Virus record (IMG/VR): IMGVR_UViG_3300049259_000062 | Coordinates: 1 to 25,805 of that record | Direction: 5' to 3' (one strand) | From: a virus | DNA: 25,805 nucleotides | Part shown: piece after piece, positions 11,631 to 20,712 of the stretch | Position numbering within the stretch: position 1 is the stretch's first letter | How the letters are laid out: every line of letters begins with the position of its first letter | Notes under the pieces: generated by a model | What the model saw: only the letters and a program-made list of their open reading frames with translations | The model's database searches: none | What the model was told of the DNA's origin: nothing | Program-made: the position numbers and the translations under genes

Positions 11631-13762
11631 GCGATTTGCTCGACCGAGATCAAGACGCAAAAACAAACGACGATATTTTTCTGGAAGCGTCCGAGCGCCT
11701 GAAAATCGCTGATTCAGCGGAAGGCCAAGACAGGGGCGAGGCCATAGAGGATTTGATGTTCGCCAATGGCGAGCAATGGCCGACGGATATCAAGAATGAG
11801 CGCACGCTGGATCAGCGCCCGGCACTCACTATCAACCACGCGAACACCTTCGTTCGTCGCGTAGTGAACAATCTCAAACAGCAGCGCCCTCGTATTAAGT
11901 GCCACCCGGTGGGGGATGGCGCAGATATCGATATGGCCAATGTGATCAATGGCCTCATCCGCCACATCGAGAACATTAGTCAAGCCGAGGTCGCTTATGA
12001 CGCCGGCGTAGAATCGGCGGTGAGAATTGGATGGGGCTATTGGCGTATCGCATCTGAATACATCAGCTCCGATAGCTTTGATCAAGAGCTCAAGATTCTG
12101 CCGATTCGCAATCCATTCGTGGTCTATATCGACCCAGCCGCAGTGATGCCGGACGGCTCCGATATGGGGTGGTGTATCATCACGGAGAAGATGAAGCGCA
12201 CCGAGTACAAGCGCAAATATCCACGCGCTGACAATGCCGAATGGCAATCCGATGGCGCCGGTGATCAGGGCTTGGATTGGGAGAGCAAAGAAGAATTGCG
12301 CTTGGCCGAATATTTTCGCATCTGCGAAGAGAAGGATATGCTCTTCAAGATGAGCGATGGTTCGGTGCGCTATGGCTCGCAAATGCCGAGTCAACAGACG
12401 CTGACGGCGATGGGATTGACCATTGCAGTCGGCAAAGATGGCAAAGCGATCAAGCGCCCCACCTCACGCCGGCAAGTCGAATGGTATCGATTGAACGGCA
12501 AGCAGGTCATCGACAAACGCATCATCCCCGGCGAATGGATCCCAGTTGTGCGTTGCGAGGGCAATGTGATCGATATCAATGGGCAGGTGCGCCGTAAAGG
12601 GATGATTCGCGATCTGAAGGATCCGGCGCGCATGTACAACTATTGGCGCACCTCCGAGACCGAGCGCTATGCACTGGCGCCAAAAGCCCCGTGGGTGATG
12701 GCTGAGGGTCAAGCAGATGGTCATCCGGAATGGGATGACGCTAATCAGCGCTCTTATTCGCGGCTGGTTTATAAGCCCGTGGAGACGATGGGCGGATCCC
12801 TATTGCCGCCGCCGCAGCGGCAGGCACCGGTGCAGGTCGAAGCCGGCATGGCGGAGGCTGCACAGGGCGCAGAGCATGACTTGATGGCAGTGGCCGGCAT
12901 GCCGCATGAGCCCGGACAAGATAGCCCAGGCCAAGTGATCTCAGGCAATGCGATTCGACGCCGGCAGGCAATCAGCGATATCTCGCACTACCAGTATTTC
13001 GATAACGAAGTGCTGGCGCAGTCGCATACCGGGCGAATTCTCTTAGGCCAGATCCCGTACTACTACGACACGCAGCGGATGCAACGCATCATCGGGGATG
13101 ATGGCGTGCCAAGCATGCAAGAGATCAACGCGCCTGAGACGGATGAGAATGGCGCTGTGACGCGTGTGAAGAACGATCTCACCATAGGCCGCTATGACGT
13201 GGTGATGGATACCGGCCCCGGCTACCAGACGAAGCGCGAAGAGGGCGCTGAGGCGATGCTGAGTTTGCTCAGTACGCCGCTCGGTGAGCAAATTACCAAG
13301 GTGGGCGCCGATTTAGTGGTGCGCAATCTAGATTTTGCCGGCGCTGATGATCTTGCCGATCGCTTGGTGACAACGACGCCGGAAGGCATGCAGAAAGCCA
13401 TCGAAGGACTGCCAAAACAAGCCCAGACCATCGTGGCAACCATGCAGCAGCAAGTACAGCAGCTGCAACAAGCCAATCAGCATCTGCAGCTCGAGCTTAA
13501 ATATAGGGGCAGCATCGAGGAGATGAAGCAACAGGCTCAGACTGAGCGCACCCATATCCAGGCCACGACCGACGACAAGAACTCACGGCGTGATTTTCAA
13601 GGCTGGATGCATGACATCGATGTGAAATCGACGACGGCGCGTGATGTGGCTGAGATCCGAGTTACTGGCGAGCTCTTAAATACGCACGTCGAAGCCGAAC
13701 ACAACAAAGCCGCTGCAGATCGAATGATCAAGCAGGGCGAGCGCGATAGCGCCAAAGATTGA
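11627..13762 (+). CDS. Portal protein, P22 gp1-like
   Basis: A 711-residue protein, close to the 725 of the P22 portal. It opens with FLEASERLKIADSAEGQDRG, then LMFANGEQWP, RPALTINHANTFVRRVVNNL and RPRIKCHPVG, a pattern I recognise from P22-type portals. IRNPFVVYIDPAA and GSDMGWCIITEKM follow. A long Gln-rich coiled coil (about residues 590-650, MQQQVQQLQQANQHLQLE) corresponds to the C-terminal barrel. Twelve copies would form the DNA channel and bind terminase and the gp4-like adaptor. ATG 11627 overlaps the previous stop. Confidence 0.92.
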   Translation: MSDLLDRDQDAKTNDDIFLEASERLKIADSAEGQDRGEAIEDLMFANGEQWPTDIKNERTLDQRPALTINHANTFVRRVVNNLKQQRPRIKCHPVGDGADIDMANVINGLIRHIENISQAEVAYDAGVESAVRIGWGYWRIASEYISSDSFDQELKILPIRNPFVVYIDPAAVMPDGSDMGWCIITEKMKRTEYKRKYPRADNAEWQSDGAGDQGLDWESKEELRLAEYFRICEEKDMLFKMSDGSVRYGSQMPSQQTLTAMGLTIAVGKDGKAIKRPTSRRQVEWYRLNGKQVIDKRIIPGEWIPVVRCEGNVIDINGQVRRKGMIRDLKDPARMYNYWRTSETERYALAPKAPWVMAEGQADGHPEWDDANQRSYSRLVYKPVETMGGSLLPPPQRQAPVQVEAGMAEAAQGAEHDLMAVAGMPHEPGQDSPGQVISGNAIRRRQAISDISHYQYFDNEVLAQSHTGRILLGQIPYYYDTQRMQRIIGDDGVPSMQEINAPETDENGAVTRVKNDLTIGRYDVVMDTGPGYQTKREEGAEAMLSLLSTPLGEQITKVGADLVVRNLDFAGADDLADRLVTTTPEGMQKAIEGLPKQAQTIVATMQQQVQQLQQANQHLQLELKYRGSIEEMKQQAQTERTHIQATTDDKNSRRDFQGWMHDIDVKSTTARDVAEIRVTGELLNTHVEAEHNKAAADRMIKQGERDSAKD

Positions 13763-13807
13763 TTCCCGCACCGGACGGTATTCCGGGGTTATCTCAAAGG
13801 TGGAAGT

Positions 13808-14773
13808 ATGGTTAATGTCGTCACGAACGAGAATATCGCGCAGCTGATTGAAACAGGCAAGGTCGATCCTTATGTGCCTCCGGTAGCTGAAAAGCCGCAA
13901 GATGCACCGAAAGAAGAGATCAAGCCTGAAGTAAAAGCTGAAGTGACGCCGGAGACCAAGATTGAGGCTGAAAAGCCCGACGATGACAGCGATGAGCTGG
14001 GTGATTTGAAGTTAGATGACGCTGCACAGAAGCGCATTAATGCACGCATCAACAAGAAGCATGCACAGATGAAAGAGGCGGAAGAATTCGCCGAGCTTCA
14101 GTACAACGAGAAGAAATTGGCGGAAAAGCGGGCGGAAAACGCCGAGGCTCGATTGAAAGAGCTCGAGGCGAAGGTGCAGCCCCCACCTGAAGAAACGGTT
14201 GTCAAGCCAAAACCGACTCCCGATCAGTTCAAAGATGCATTTGAATACGCCGAAGCATTGGCGGATTGGAAAGTAGAGCAGAAGTTCGAGGCGAAAGTAA
14301 AAGAAGAGACTGAGGCGAAGCAGAAGGCGGAGCGCGAGCGCATCGATAGCGAGTTCGCTACGCGCGTGACCGAGATCATGAAGGAGTTTCCCGACTACCG
14401 CGAAGTAGTGGGGGCTGCTTCCGATATCATCATGCCGCCCTACATTACTCAGTTCCTTCTCGAAAGCACTTCGGGCCCACGGCTTTGCTGGCACTTCGCC
14501 AAAAACAAAAGCGAATTCGAACGCATCAACAAGCTCTCGCCCATCAAGGCGATTGCCGAGCTCGGGAAACTAGAGACGAAGCTGGAAAAACCAGCGGCCA
14601 AGGAAGCCGCAGCAGTTACAGCGACTGCAAAAACTGAAATCACTCGCGCCCCTGCGCCTATCCAGCCGATTGATGGTTCATCGACTCCGGTGGTGAAAGA
14701 TCCAGCGAAGATGAACTTCAAAGAGCTGCGTGAATACGAGCGGCAACGCGCCGCTGAAAGGCGGAGGCATTAG
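13808..14773 (+). CDS. Capsid scaffolding protein
   Basis: A 321-residue, highly charged, coiled-coil protein between portal and coat, the usual place of a scaffold. The N-terminus is Pro/Glu/Lys-rich and disordered. Residues 75-200 are nearly all Glu, Lys, Ala and Arg (AQMKEAEEFAELQYNEKKLA and following). The C-terminus ends MNFKELREYERQRAAERRRH, basic like the coat-binding tail of the P22 scaffold. P22 scaffold has 303 residues. The 45 bases before it hold a short inverted repeat (CCGGA/TCCGG) and an AGGTGGA-type ribosome-binding site. Confidence 0.8.
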   Translation: MVNVVTNENIAQLIETGKVDPYVPPVAEKPQDAPKEEIKPEVKAEVTPETKIEAEKPDDDSDELGDLKLDDAAQKRINARINKKHAQMKEAEEFAELQYNEKKLAEKRAENAEARLKELEAKVQPPPEETVVKPKPTPDQFKDAFEYAEALADWKVEQKFEAKVKEETEAKQKAERERIDSEFATRVTEIMKEFPDYREVVGAASDIIMPPYITQFLLESTSGPRLCWHFAKNKSEFERINKLSPIKAIAELGKLETKLEKPAAKEAAAVTATAKTEITRAPAPIQPIDGSSTPVVKDPAKMNFKELREYERQRAAERRRH

Positions 14774-14795
14774 CTTCCATCTTTAGGAGATTCCC

Positions 14796-16148
14796 TTGAG
14801 TAACACTTTGCTCAATACGAGCTATATCACTAACGAGGGCTTGATCGTCCTCGAAAACATGCTGGTGTTTGCCGGCAAGTGCGATCGTCAGTATTCGGAT
14901 GAGTTCGCGATCAAAGAGGCCAAGATTGGCGCTACGGTCAACGTGCGTCGTCCGCCTCGCTATTTGGGCACTTTCGGCCCCGCGCTGAACGTTGAAGATA
15001 CCAACGAGACTTACATTCCGGTCTCGCTCAATTCTCAATATCACGTCGATGTGCAATTCACGACAGCAGACCTGCTGCTATCAATGGACTTGTTCAAGAC
15101 TCGTGTGTTGGGTCCGATGATGAAGACCACGGCCAATCGCGTCGATTCTGATGGCTTGTACTTCGCTTATCAGAATACAGCGCTCTCGGTCGGCACGCCG
15201 GGTGTGGCACCGTCGAGCTATCTCACCTTTGCAACGGCTAATGCGCTGTTGGATAGTGAAGCGGCACCGGATGGCGATCGTTCGGTGCTTCTCGATCCGT
15301 TCTCAGCGGCCGCAGCGGTTGATGGCGTCAAGGGCTTGTTCAATCCGCAAGCGCAGATTGGCGACAGTATCGCGCGAGGCTTCATTGCGAAGAACTTCGC
15401 AGGCGGCGATTGGTATCGCGATCAGAACGTTGTGAGCTTCACTACGGGCGCGCAAGGTGGCACGCCTACGCTATCTGCCAATACGGGCGGTGCGTTCCTC
15501 ACAACTGGCTGGGCGCAGTCTGGATTCATTCAGACAACGGGGTGGACTGCCAGCACGGGCGTGATCAAGGTCGGCGATGTGATCCAGATTGCCGGTGTGT
15601 TCCCGGTGAATCCGCAGAGTCGTACGCAGTATGGCAATAGCTTGAAGCAGTTCGTCGTGCTGCCACCGGGTGGATATGTGCCACAGCCTTCAGGGGCTGC
15701 AGCGCCTGGATTGAACTTTGCCACTGCCGCACTCACGGCCGGCACGTTCAATGCGGCTACGGGTGTCTATACCTCATCCGGCACAGGCACATTGTCGTTG
15801 CTGATTGGCGAAGTGGTGATTACGGGCGGACAGTTCCAGAACGCCACTACTACTTCGGCCTTCACCTCGACTGCCGCACTCACCGTCAATGGCGGTACGG
15901 CAAATGCCTCCAAGGTAAGCCCGCAAGGCTTGTTCATGCAGAAGGATGCCTTTGCACTGGCGTTCGCTGATCTGCCACTGCCACGCGGCGTGGAATCGGC
16001 AGCACGTGCGAATGATCCAGATATTGGCATGAGCATGCGCATGGTCACGGCCTATACCATCAACAACGATGCAATGCCCACGCGTTGCGATGTGTTGTAT
16101 GGCTATTCCGGTCTTTATCGTCAAACGGCCGTGCGTATCGCAGGCTAA
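14796..16148 (+). CDS. Major capsid protein, P22 coat-like
   Basis: A 450-residue coat protein. The N-terminus (LNTSYITNEGLIVLENMLVF, VNVRRPPRY, QYHVDVQFTTADLLLSMD) and the C-terminus (VTAYTINNDAMPTRCDVLYG, then YRQTAVRIAG) match the P22 coat family. The middle (about 215-380) is Gly/Thr/Ala-rich and replaces the P22 insertion domain region. P22 coat is 430 residues. The start is TTG 14796, six bases after AGGAG at 14785-14789. No nearby ATG would keep the N-terminus, so the most abundant virion protein uses a TTG start. Confidence 0.92.
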   Translation: MSNTLLNTSYITNEGLIVLENMLVFAGKCDRQYSDEFAIKEAKIGATVNVRRPPRYLGTFGPALNVEDTNETYIPVSLNSQYHVDVQFTTADLLLSMDLFKTRVLGPMMKTTANRVDSDGLYFAYQNTALSVGTPGVAPSSYLTFATANALLDSEAAPDGDRSVLLDPFSAAAAVDGVKGLFNPQAQIGDSIARGFIAKNFAGGDWYRDQNVVSFTTGAQGGTPTLSANTGGAFLTTGWAQSGFIQTTGWTASTGVIKVGDVIQIAGVFPVNPQSRTQYGNSLKQFVVLPPGGYVPQPSGAAAPGLNFATAALTAGTFNAATGVYTSSGTGTLSLLIGEVVITGGQFQNATTTSAFTSTAALTVNGGTANASKVSPQGLFMQKDAFALAFADLPLPRGVESAARANDPDIGMSMRMVTAYTINNDAMPTRCDVLYGYSGLYRQTAVRIAG

Positions 16149-16160
16149 GGAGAAAGTATC

Positions 16161-16622
16161 ATGGCTAATACAAATCTAGGGCCTGCTGTTACGAACAACC
16201 CCAACACGGTTGCGGTGATTACGCCGGTCAGTACGGTAAACAACCCAGCCGTGCAAGGCGCGCAAGCCTTGCGCTTACTGGGCGTTGTTAAAGGATTGAG
16301 CGTCAATACGGTTGGTGATCCTGCGCTGATGACTATCATCAATGCCACCACTTGGGTGCCAACGCTGGTGATCACGGCGAATGCCAACGTCACCATGGCA
16401 ACTGCGACGGTGGGCCTATACACCGCCGCGGCGGCTGGCGGCACGGCCGTCTTGACCGTTGCGGCGCTCACTGGGCAGACAACCAACGGGTTTGTCTATG
16501 TGCGCGCGGCGACTGCAATCACGGCGGCGCAAACGGCGCAAAGCCTGTTTGTGAATGTTGGCGTGGCCGTCGCTACCGGTACAGTTGATATCTACTTGTA
16601 TGGGTATGATTTATCGGCATGA
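16161..16622 (+). CDS. Putative head decoration or minor capsid protein
   Basis: A 153-residue protein of short beta strands, rich in Ala, Thr and Val (TATVGLYTAAAAGGTAVLTV, then VDIYLYGYDLS), with few charged residues. AGGAGA lies about nine bases before ATG 16161. It directly follows the coat gene and ends before an intrinsic terminator, so it is probably needed in high copy like the coat. This makes a capsid-surface role likely. The assignment is by composition and position, not by a specific family. Confidence 0.6.
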   Translation: MANTNLGPAVTNNPNTVAVITPVSTVNNPAVQGAQALRLLGVVKGLSVNTVGDPALMTIINATTWVPTLVITANANVTMATATVGLYTAAAAGGTAVLTVAALTGQTTNGFVYVRAATAITAAQTAQSLFVNVGVAVATGTVDIYLYGYDLSA

Positions 16623-16664
16623 CCTAACCTGGATATAACGCCCAATTTCAATGCCTGGATTCAT

Positions 16665-16690
16665 AGGGCCTCTTCAGAGGCCCTTTTCTT
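16665..16690 (+). terminator. Rho-independent terminator after coat module
   Basis: AGGGCCTC (16665-16672), loop TTCA, GAGGCCCT (16677-16684), then TTTTCTT make a GC-rich eight-base-pair hairpin with a T tract. It falls in the 81-base gap between the decoration gene and the next structural gene. Part of late transcription should stop here, giving more coat than tail-vertex mRNA, unless Q-modified polymerase reads through. Confidence 0.85.
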
Positions 16691-16703
16691 TGGAGAATCA
16701 ATT

Positions 16704-17036
16704 ATGCCTGGCGCATCCGACATCCCCACCGGGAATATTCAGAATATTCTTTTGTTGCAAGCAACGCTTAGTCCTTCGATCGTCAATACGATCACGGCAC
16801 CCGAACAGACCTTCACTGTCAATGGCCTGTTGGTCGGCGATTTCGTGCAAGTGCAAAAGCCCACCGCTCAAGCGGGCCTTGGCATTGTGGGTTCACGCGT
16901 AACAGCCGCCAATACGCTTGGCATCACCTTCGTCAATCCCACGGCAGGCAACATCACACCTACCGCCAGTGAGATCTATTTGATCAAGGTGACGCGTCAA
17001 GAAAACCCTGGCTCGCTACCTACGGCGATTGTCTAA
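16704..17036 (+). CDS. Putative minor structural protein, 110 aa
   Basis: ATG 16704 is eight bases after GGAGA. The protein is neutral and beta-rich (ILLLQATLSPSIVNTITAPE, VNGLLVGDFVQVQKPTAQAG, GITFVNPTAGNITPTASEIY). The phrase on binding and timing of values (VQVQKPTAQAGLGI ... RVTAANTLGITFVN) is common in small virion proteins near the coat of many phages. It is the first gene after the terminator and is followed after three bases by another beta-rich protein. Confidence 0.55.
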   Translation: MPGASDIPTGNIQNILLLQATLSPSIVNTITAPEQTFTVNGLLVGDFVQVQKPTAQAGLGIVGSRVTAANTLGITFVNPTAGNITPTASEIYLIKVTRQENPGSLPTAIV

Positions 17037-17039
17037 TCC

Positions 17040-17981
17040 ATGACCATTCAATCCGGCACTGCATCGCAGGTACTGCTTAGCGGTCTATCGACGGACACTA
17101 AGCCGGTTGGCCCTAACTTACAGAATGCCACTTTCTTAGAGATAGATACCGGCAAAATCTATCAGTATTTGGGAAATGCCTGGGTCATCTCAAATACTCG
17201 AGCGCAATTTGCAGATGCCAAGGGAAACAATCTGCAATTTGTTGGAGCGCCCGGTGGTTATCAATTGCCGGTACTGCCGATCCCGACGATATTGATGTCG
17301 GACAACTTCAACGGCACCACCATCGATACGGTCAATCGCTGGCAGACGCCGGTGGTCGCCGGCAGCGGCACAATGACGCAAGCCGGTGGCAATCTAGTGA
17401 CTACCTGCGGCACGACGGCAAGCAATGCGGCCGCAATTACAACTATTGAATCTTTTGAATCGAACAATGATTTCTTCACGCCTGCTTTTAGTGTGCCGGT
17501 GCTTCAGCCGAGCACGCTCAATTTGCCGTTCGGCTTCCATTGTATCAATCACACAGTGGGCCCGGCCGGTGCCCCGACGTGGTCTACCTATGCCATAGGG
17601 GTGCTCGATGGTGGTGGCACTATCTCCACTGTCTTCAATGGGCAAACATTGTCCCGCGCGCGCACGCCTAACAAATTCATCAACATTAATGCCGTGAGCG
17701 TGGCGGCAGAGACAACGATCTGGACTCCTGCGAGCGGTAAGCGCTTTCGCCTCATGGGGTATGTGCTCGAGAGCGGCACCATCGGCGGCAATGTCATTCT
17801 CAAAGACAATACTGCTGGCACCGCGATTCTAACGATTCCGTTCGGTGCTGCGAATGGCGTGATTGTCTCGCCACCTCAGGGCAATGGCATTTTGAGCGTG
17901 GCCGCAAACAATGTGCTGACTGCGACCGGTACCGCGACCCAAACACTAAGTGGCTATGTGTTCGGCACTGAGGAGGGGTAA
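17040..17981 (+). CDS. Putative virion surface protein, beta-sandwich type
   Basis: A 313-residue protein. The start (NATFLEIDTGKIYQYLGNAW) is a short motif seen in many phage structural proteins. The middle (SDNFNGTTIDTVNRWQTPVV onward) looks like a concanavalin/LamG-like beta sandwich. The end (SGKRFRLMGYVLESGTIGGN, then TLSGYVFGTEEG) resembles a beta-domain found in head-fibre or decoration proteins. It is probably exposed on the virion and may bind carbohydrate. This is inference from fold-like patterns. Confidence 0.55.
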   Translation: MTIQSGTASQVLLSGLSTDTKPVGPNLQNATFLEIDTGKIYQYLGNAWVISNTRAQFADAKGNNLQFVGAPGGYQLPVLPIPTILMSDNFNGTTIDTVNRWQTPVVAGSGTMTQAGGNLVTTCGTTASNAAAITTIESFESNNDFFTPAFSVPVLQPSTLNLPFGFHCINHTVGPAGAPTWSTYAIGVLDGGGTISTVFNGQTLSRARTPNKFININAVSVAAETTIWTPASGKRFRLMGYVLESGTIGGNVILKDNTAGTAILTIPFGAANGVIVSPPQGNGILSVAANNVLTATGTATQTLSGYVFGTEEG

Positions 17982-17987
17982 TTCTCA

Positions 17988-18041
17988 GTGAGCACCGCGC
18001 TAAATCGTGCAGCCTTCCATGAAGTGGTGACAACTTGCTGA
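17988..18041 (+). CDS. Possible 17-aa leader peptide before gp4-like gene
   Basis: GTG 17988 is nine bases after AGGAGGGG (17971-17978), one of the strongest ribosome-binding sites in the window. The frame encodes STALNRAAFHEVVTTC and stops at 18039-18041, overlapping the TTG start of the next gene (TTGCTGA). The gp4-like gene has no ribosome-binding site of its own, so translation of this leader would deliver ribosomes to it. Confidence 0.4.
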   Translation: MSTALNRAAFHEVVTTC

Positions 18042-18982
18042 CCGCTAACGATCTCATCACCGGCGCGCTCAAGCGCATCAGCTCCTATGCGCCTGGCGAA
18101 CCACTGGCCGCGGTCGATGCACAAGACGCGCTGGACACGCTCAATGACTTGCTCGACTCATGGTCTACACAGGACAACTACGTGTATGGCAGTCTTGAAG
18201 ACATCTTCAACTTCGTCACCGGGCAGTATCAATACACTATCGGCAACTATGTTGGCGGCACCTTCACCGGCACACTAGTTGGAGGCTCTGCAGTAATTTC
18301 TGGCGTGACAGTTCCATCCAATATCACGGTCCTGGGTGACATCACGGCCGGCGCTGGAGTTGCGAGCGGGGCTACTGTGGCGACATTCAACGCAGGCGCA
18401 AATACCGTCACGATGTCACTGCCGGCAACCGTCACGGTTGCGACTCCGCAGCAGTTCATCTATACCATTCCGGGCAACTTCAAGGCACCGCGACCGCTGC
18501 GCATTACAAATGCCTTCACGCGCATCACGACTCAGTCGAGCGGCCTCGATTATCCGATTGAGATTGTCTCGCAGGGGCAATATACGCAAATCGGTTTGAA
18601 ATCGATTCAAGCACCATGGCCGATCGCGCTCTGGTATAACCCGGGCTATCCGCTCGGCATTTTATCGTTTTATCAAGCGCCTTCGACTGCTGGTGAGCTG
18701 CATCTCTTTGGTGATTTGATCCTCTCGAATCTCGCGAGCCTCACGACGCAGGTGAACTTGCCGCAGGGCTATTCGCGCATGATCAAGCTCAACTTGGCGA
18801 TCGAGCTTTCCATGGAGTATGGGCGCCCAGTTGCGCCAGCACTTGCAAAGCTTGCTAAAGAATCCGTTGACTTCGTCAAGTCGCTGAATGCAAATCCGGT
18901 CCCGGTGAGCAACTACGATGCCGATATCGTAAGCGCGAGACGCAGCGATGCTTCCTGGATTTTGCATGGGGGCTTCAGATAG
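18035..18982 (+). CDS. Head-completion/tail adaptor protein, P22 gp4-like, with inserted domain
   Basis: A 315-residue protein. The first 70 residues (TANDLITGALKRISSYAPGE, ALDTLNDLLDSWSTQ) and 142-315 (FKAPRPLRI, YPLGILSFYQAP, LPQGYSRMIKLNLAIELSME) match the gp4-like adaptor family. The family motif YTIGxGGxFxxxRP is split: YTIG at 67-70, then about 70 inserted residues rich in Gly, Thr and Val, then YTIPGNFKAPRP at 143-154. The adaptor closes the portal and receives the tail. The start is TTG 18035 by overlap with the leader. CTG 18038 is possible. Confidence 0.85.
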   Translation: MLTANDLITGALKRISSYAPGEPLAAVDAQDALDTLNDLLDSWSTQDNYVYGSLEDIFNFVTGQYQYTIGNYVGGTFTGTLVGGSAVISGVTVPSNITVLGDITAGAGVASGATVATFNAGANTVTMSLPATVTVATPQQFIYTIPGNFKAPRPLRITNAFTRITTQSSGLDYPIEIVSQGQYTQIGLKSIQAPWPIALWYNPGYPLGILSFYQAPSTAGELHLFGDLILSNLASLTTQVNLPQGYSRMIKLNLAIELSMEYGRPVAPALAKLAKESVDFVKSLNANPVPVSNYDADIVSARRSDASWILHGGFR

Positions 18983-20712
18983 TGGGCGCTGATTTCGGAT
19001 TTTGCGGACAAAGTTACGCCGCGCCCGATATCTATCAAGACCGCCAAGTCTGCATAAATTTTTACCCGGAAGTATCACAGTCGATCAATTCAAAGGGTGA
19101 GCAGCAAGGTGGCACATCGGGCTCTAAAGGTGCGGTGATCGCGCTCTTAGGCTGCCCGGGCCTGCTCTCGATCACGACATTGCTCGCGAATGCCGAGGTA
19201 CGCGGCTGCTGGGTGTTGCCGGGTAATACGCAGGCATTATTTGTAGCGCAGAACAAGTGCTACGTGATGACGGTCACGGTGCCGGCAACACAGACAAGCT
19301 TGCCGCAATTCAGTGTCGTGCAAGTCGGAACACTGCTCACGAATAACGGTCAGGTTTGCATTAGAGACAACGGTGCCGGTGGCTATGCGGTGATCGTCGA
19401 TGGACCGTACCTGTATTACTACCGCATCGCCGGCGCGGGGACCGTGACATTTACTGGTGGTGTGACCAACACCAGCACCACGATGAGTGTTGCCGCGCCG
19501 CTGCCGGCCGCATTGATTATTGCACCGTCCGTGACGCTCACGGATAGCTCAGGCTTCATCCTGGCGGGCACGACGATTACGAATATCAACTACAATACGC
19601 CAAGCCTCACGCTCTCAGCGGCCGCGACCGGCACGAATGCGGTTGATACGATCACACTCAACATTGCGCAGTTCGGTCAGATCACCGATCCAGGATTCTT
19701 AGGCGCGAACAAGATCGCCTTTATCCGTGGCTTTTTGATCTTCAATAAGCCGAACTCGCAAACGTTCTTTATCAGTCAAAACTATGGATTGAATTTCAAT
19801 CCGCTTGATTTCGAGTTGAACGATGGATCGAGTGATAATCTCGTAACGCTGATCGAGAACAAGAATGAGCTGTGGTTGATTGCTGAGCGCACCACGCAGC
19901 CCTGGTATGATTCAGGCGGCACGTTTCCGTTTGCTCCGATCGATGGCGCTGCCCTGCAAGTGGGTTGCTCGGCAATGAATACGATTGCGCGCATGGATAA
20001 TGATCTCATTTGGCTCGGCTTCTCGGAGCGTGGCCAGAATGTGATTGTGAAGACCAGCGGATATCAAATCGAAAACATCTCAACACGTGCAATAGAGCAT
20101 GCGATTTCTCAATATCCGCTGGTCTCAGATGCCTTTGCCTATACCTATCAGGAAGACGGCCACGGCTTCTATGTGATTACGTTTCCGACGGCGGACGTTA
20201 CCTGGGTCTATGATGGTTCTACCAAGATGTGGCATGAGCGCTTGTCGTTTGATTCAGTGGGCGGCATCTATCATCGCCACCGCAGCAATTGCTATGTGAA
20301 CTTTGCCAATGTGCGCATGGTCGGCGACTATCAGAACGGCAAGGTCTATGTGATGTCGCGCAACTATTATACCGATGATGGGCAACCATTGATTGCACGG
20401 CGCGTGACGCCGTATGTATGGGATGGCGGCGCGCGTGAACGCATTGCGCACAACTTTTTGCAAATCGAGTTCTCGCCCGGCGTCGGACTAGCATCGGGTG
20501 CGTCGCAAGATGTTGATCCATACATCATGGTCTCTTGGATCGATGAGAACGGCCAGAGCAACCAGCATCTAGTACCCATTGGCAAGATCGGACAAGCGCG
20601 CAATCGCGCAATCAAGCGCCGCTTAGGGCTCGCAAGAGCACGCGCCTATGATGTGAGCATTTCCGCTGCCGTGAACCGCGACATTGTCGGCGCAACGCTG
20701 GATGCCTCATGA
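18982..20712 (+). CDS. DNA-stabilisation/portal-vertex protein, P22 gp10-like
   Basis: A 576-residue protein, longer than P22 gp10 (472). GTG 18982 shares a base with the previous TAG. Family words are INFYPE near the start, GCPGL, AFIRGFLIFN, FNPLDFE, TQPWYDSGGTFPFAPIDG, AYTYQEDGHGFYVITFPTAD and TWVYDGSTKMWHERLS. This is the beta-propeller protein that plugs the vertex after packaging. Between YLYYYRI (144-150) and FGQITDPGFLGANKIAF (231-247) lies an 80-residue beta-rich insert (151-228) that resembles the insert in the gp4-like protein. Confidence 0.88.
   Translation: MGADFGFCGQSYAAPDIYQDRQVCINFYPEVSQSINSKGEQQGGTSGSKGAVIALLGCPGLLSITTLLANAEVRGCWVLPGNTQALFVAQNKCYVMTVTVPATQTSLPQFSVVQVGTLLTNNGQVCIRDNGAGGYAVIVDGPYLYYYRIAGAGTVTFTGGVTNTSTTMSVAAPLPAALIIAPSVTLTDSSGFILAGTTITNINYNTPSLTLSAAATGTNAVDTITLNIAQFGQITDPGFLGANKIAFIRGFLIFNKPNSQTFFISQNYGLNFNPLDFELNDGSSDNLVTLIENKNELWLIAERTTQPWYDSGGTFPFAPIDGAALQVGCSAMNTIARMDNDLIWLGFSERGQNVIVKTSGYQIENISTRAIEHAISQYPLVSDAFAYTYQEDGHGFYVITFPTADVTWVYDGSTKMWHERLSFDSVGGIYHRHRSNCYVNFANVRMVGDYQNGKVYVMSRNYYTDDGQPLIARRVTPYVWDGGARERIAHNFLQIEFSPGVGLASGASQDVDPYIMVSWIDENGQSNQHLVPIGKIGQARNRAIKRRLGLARARAYDVSISAAVNRDIVGATLDAS

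Noticed and set aside
13771-13786. Inverted repeat CCGGA-N6-TCCGG between portal and scaffold
   Set aside because: The stem is only five base pairs and no T tract follows, so it is not supported as a terminator.
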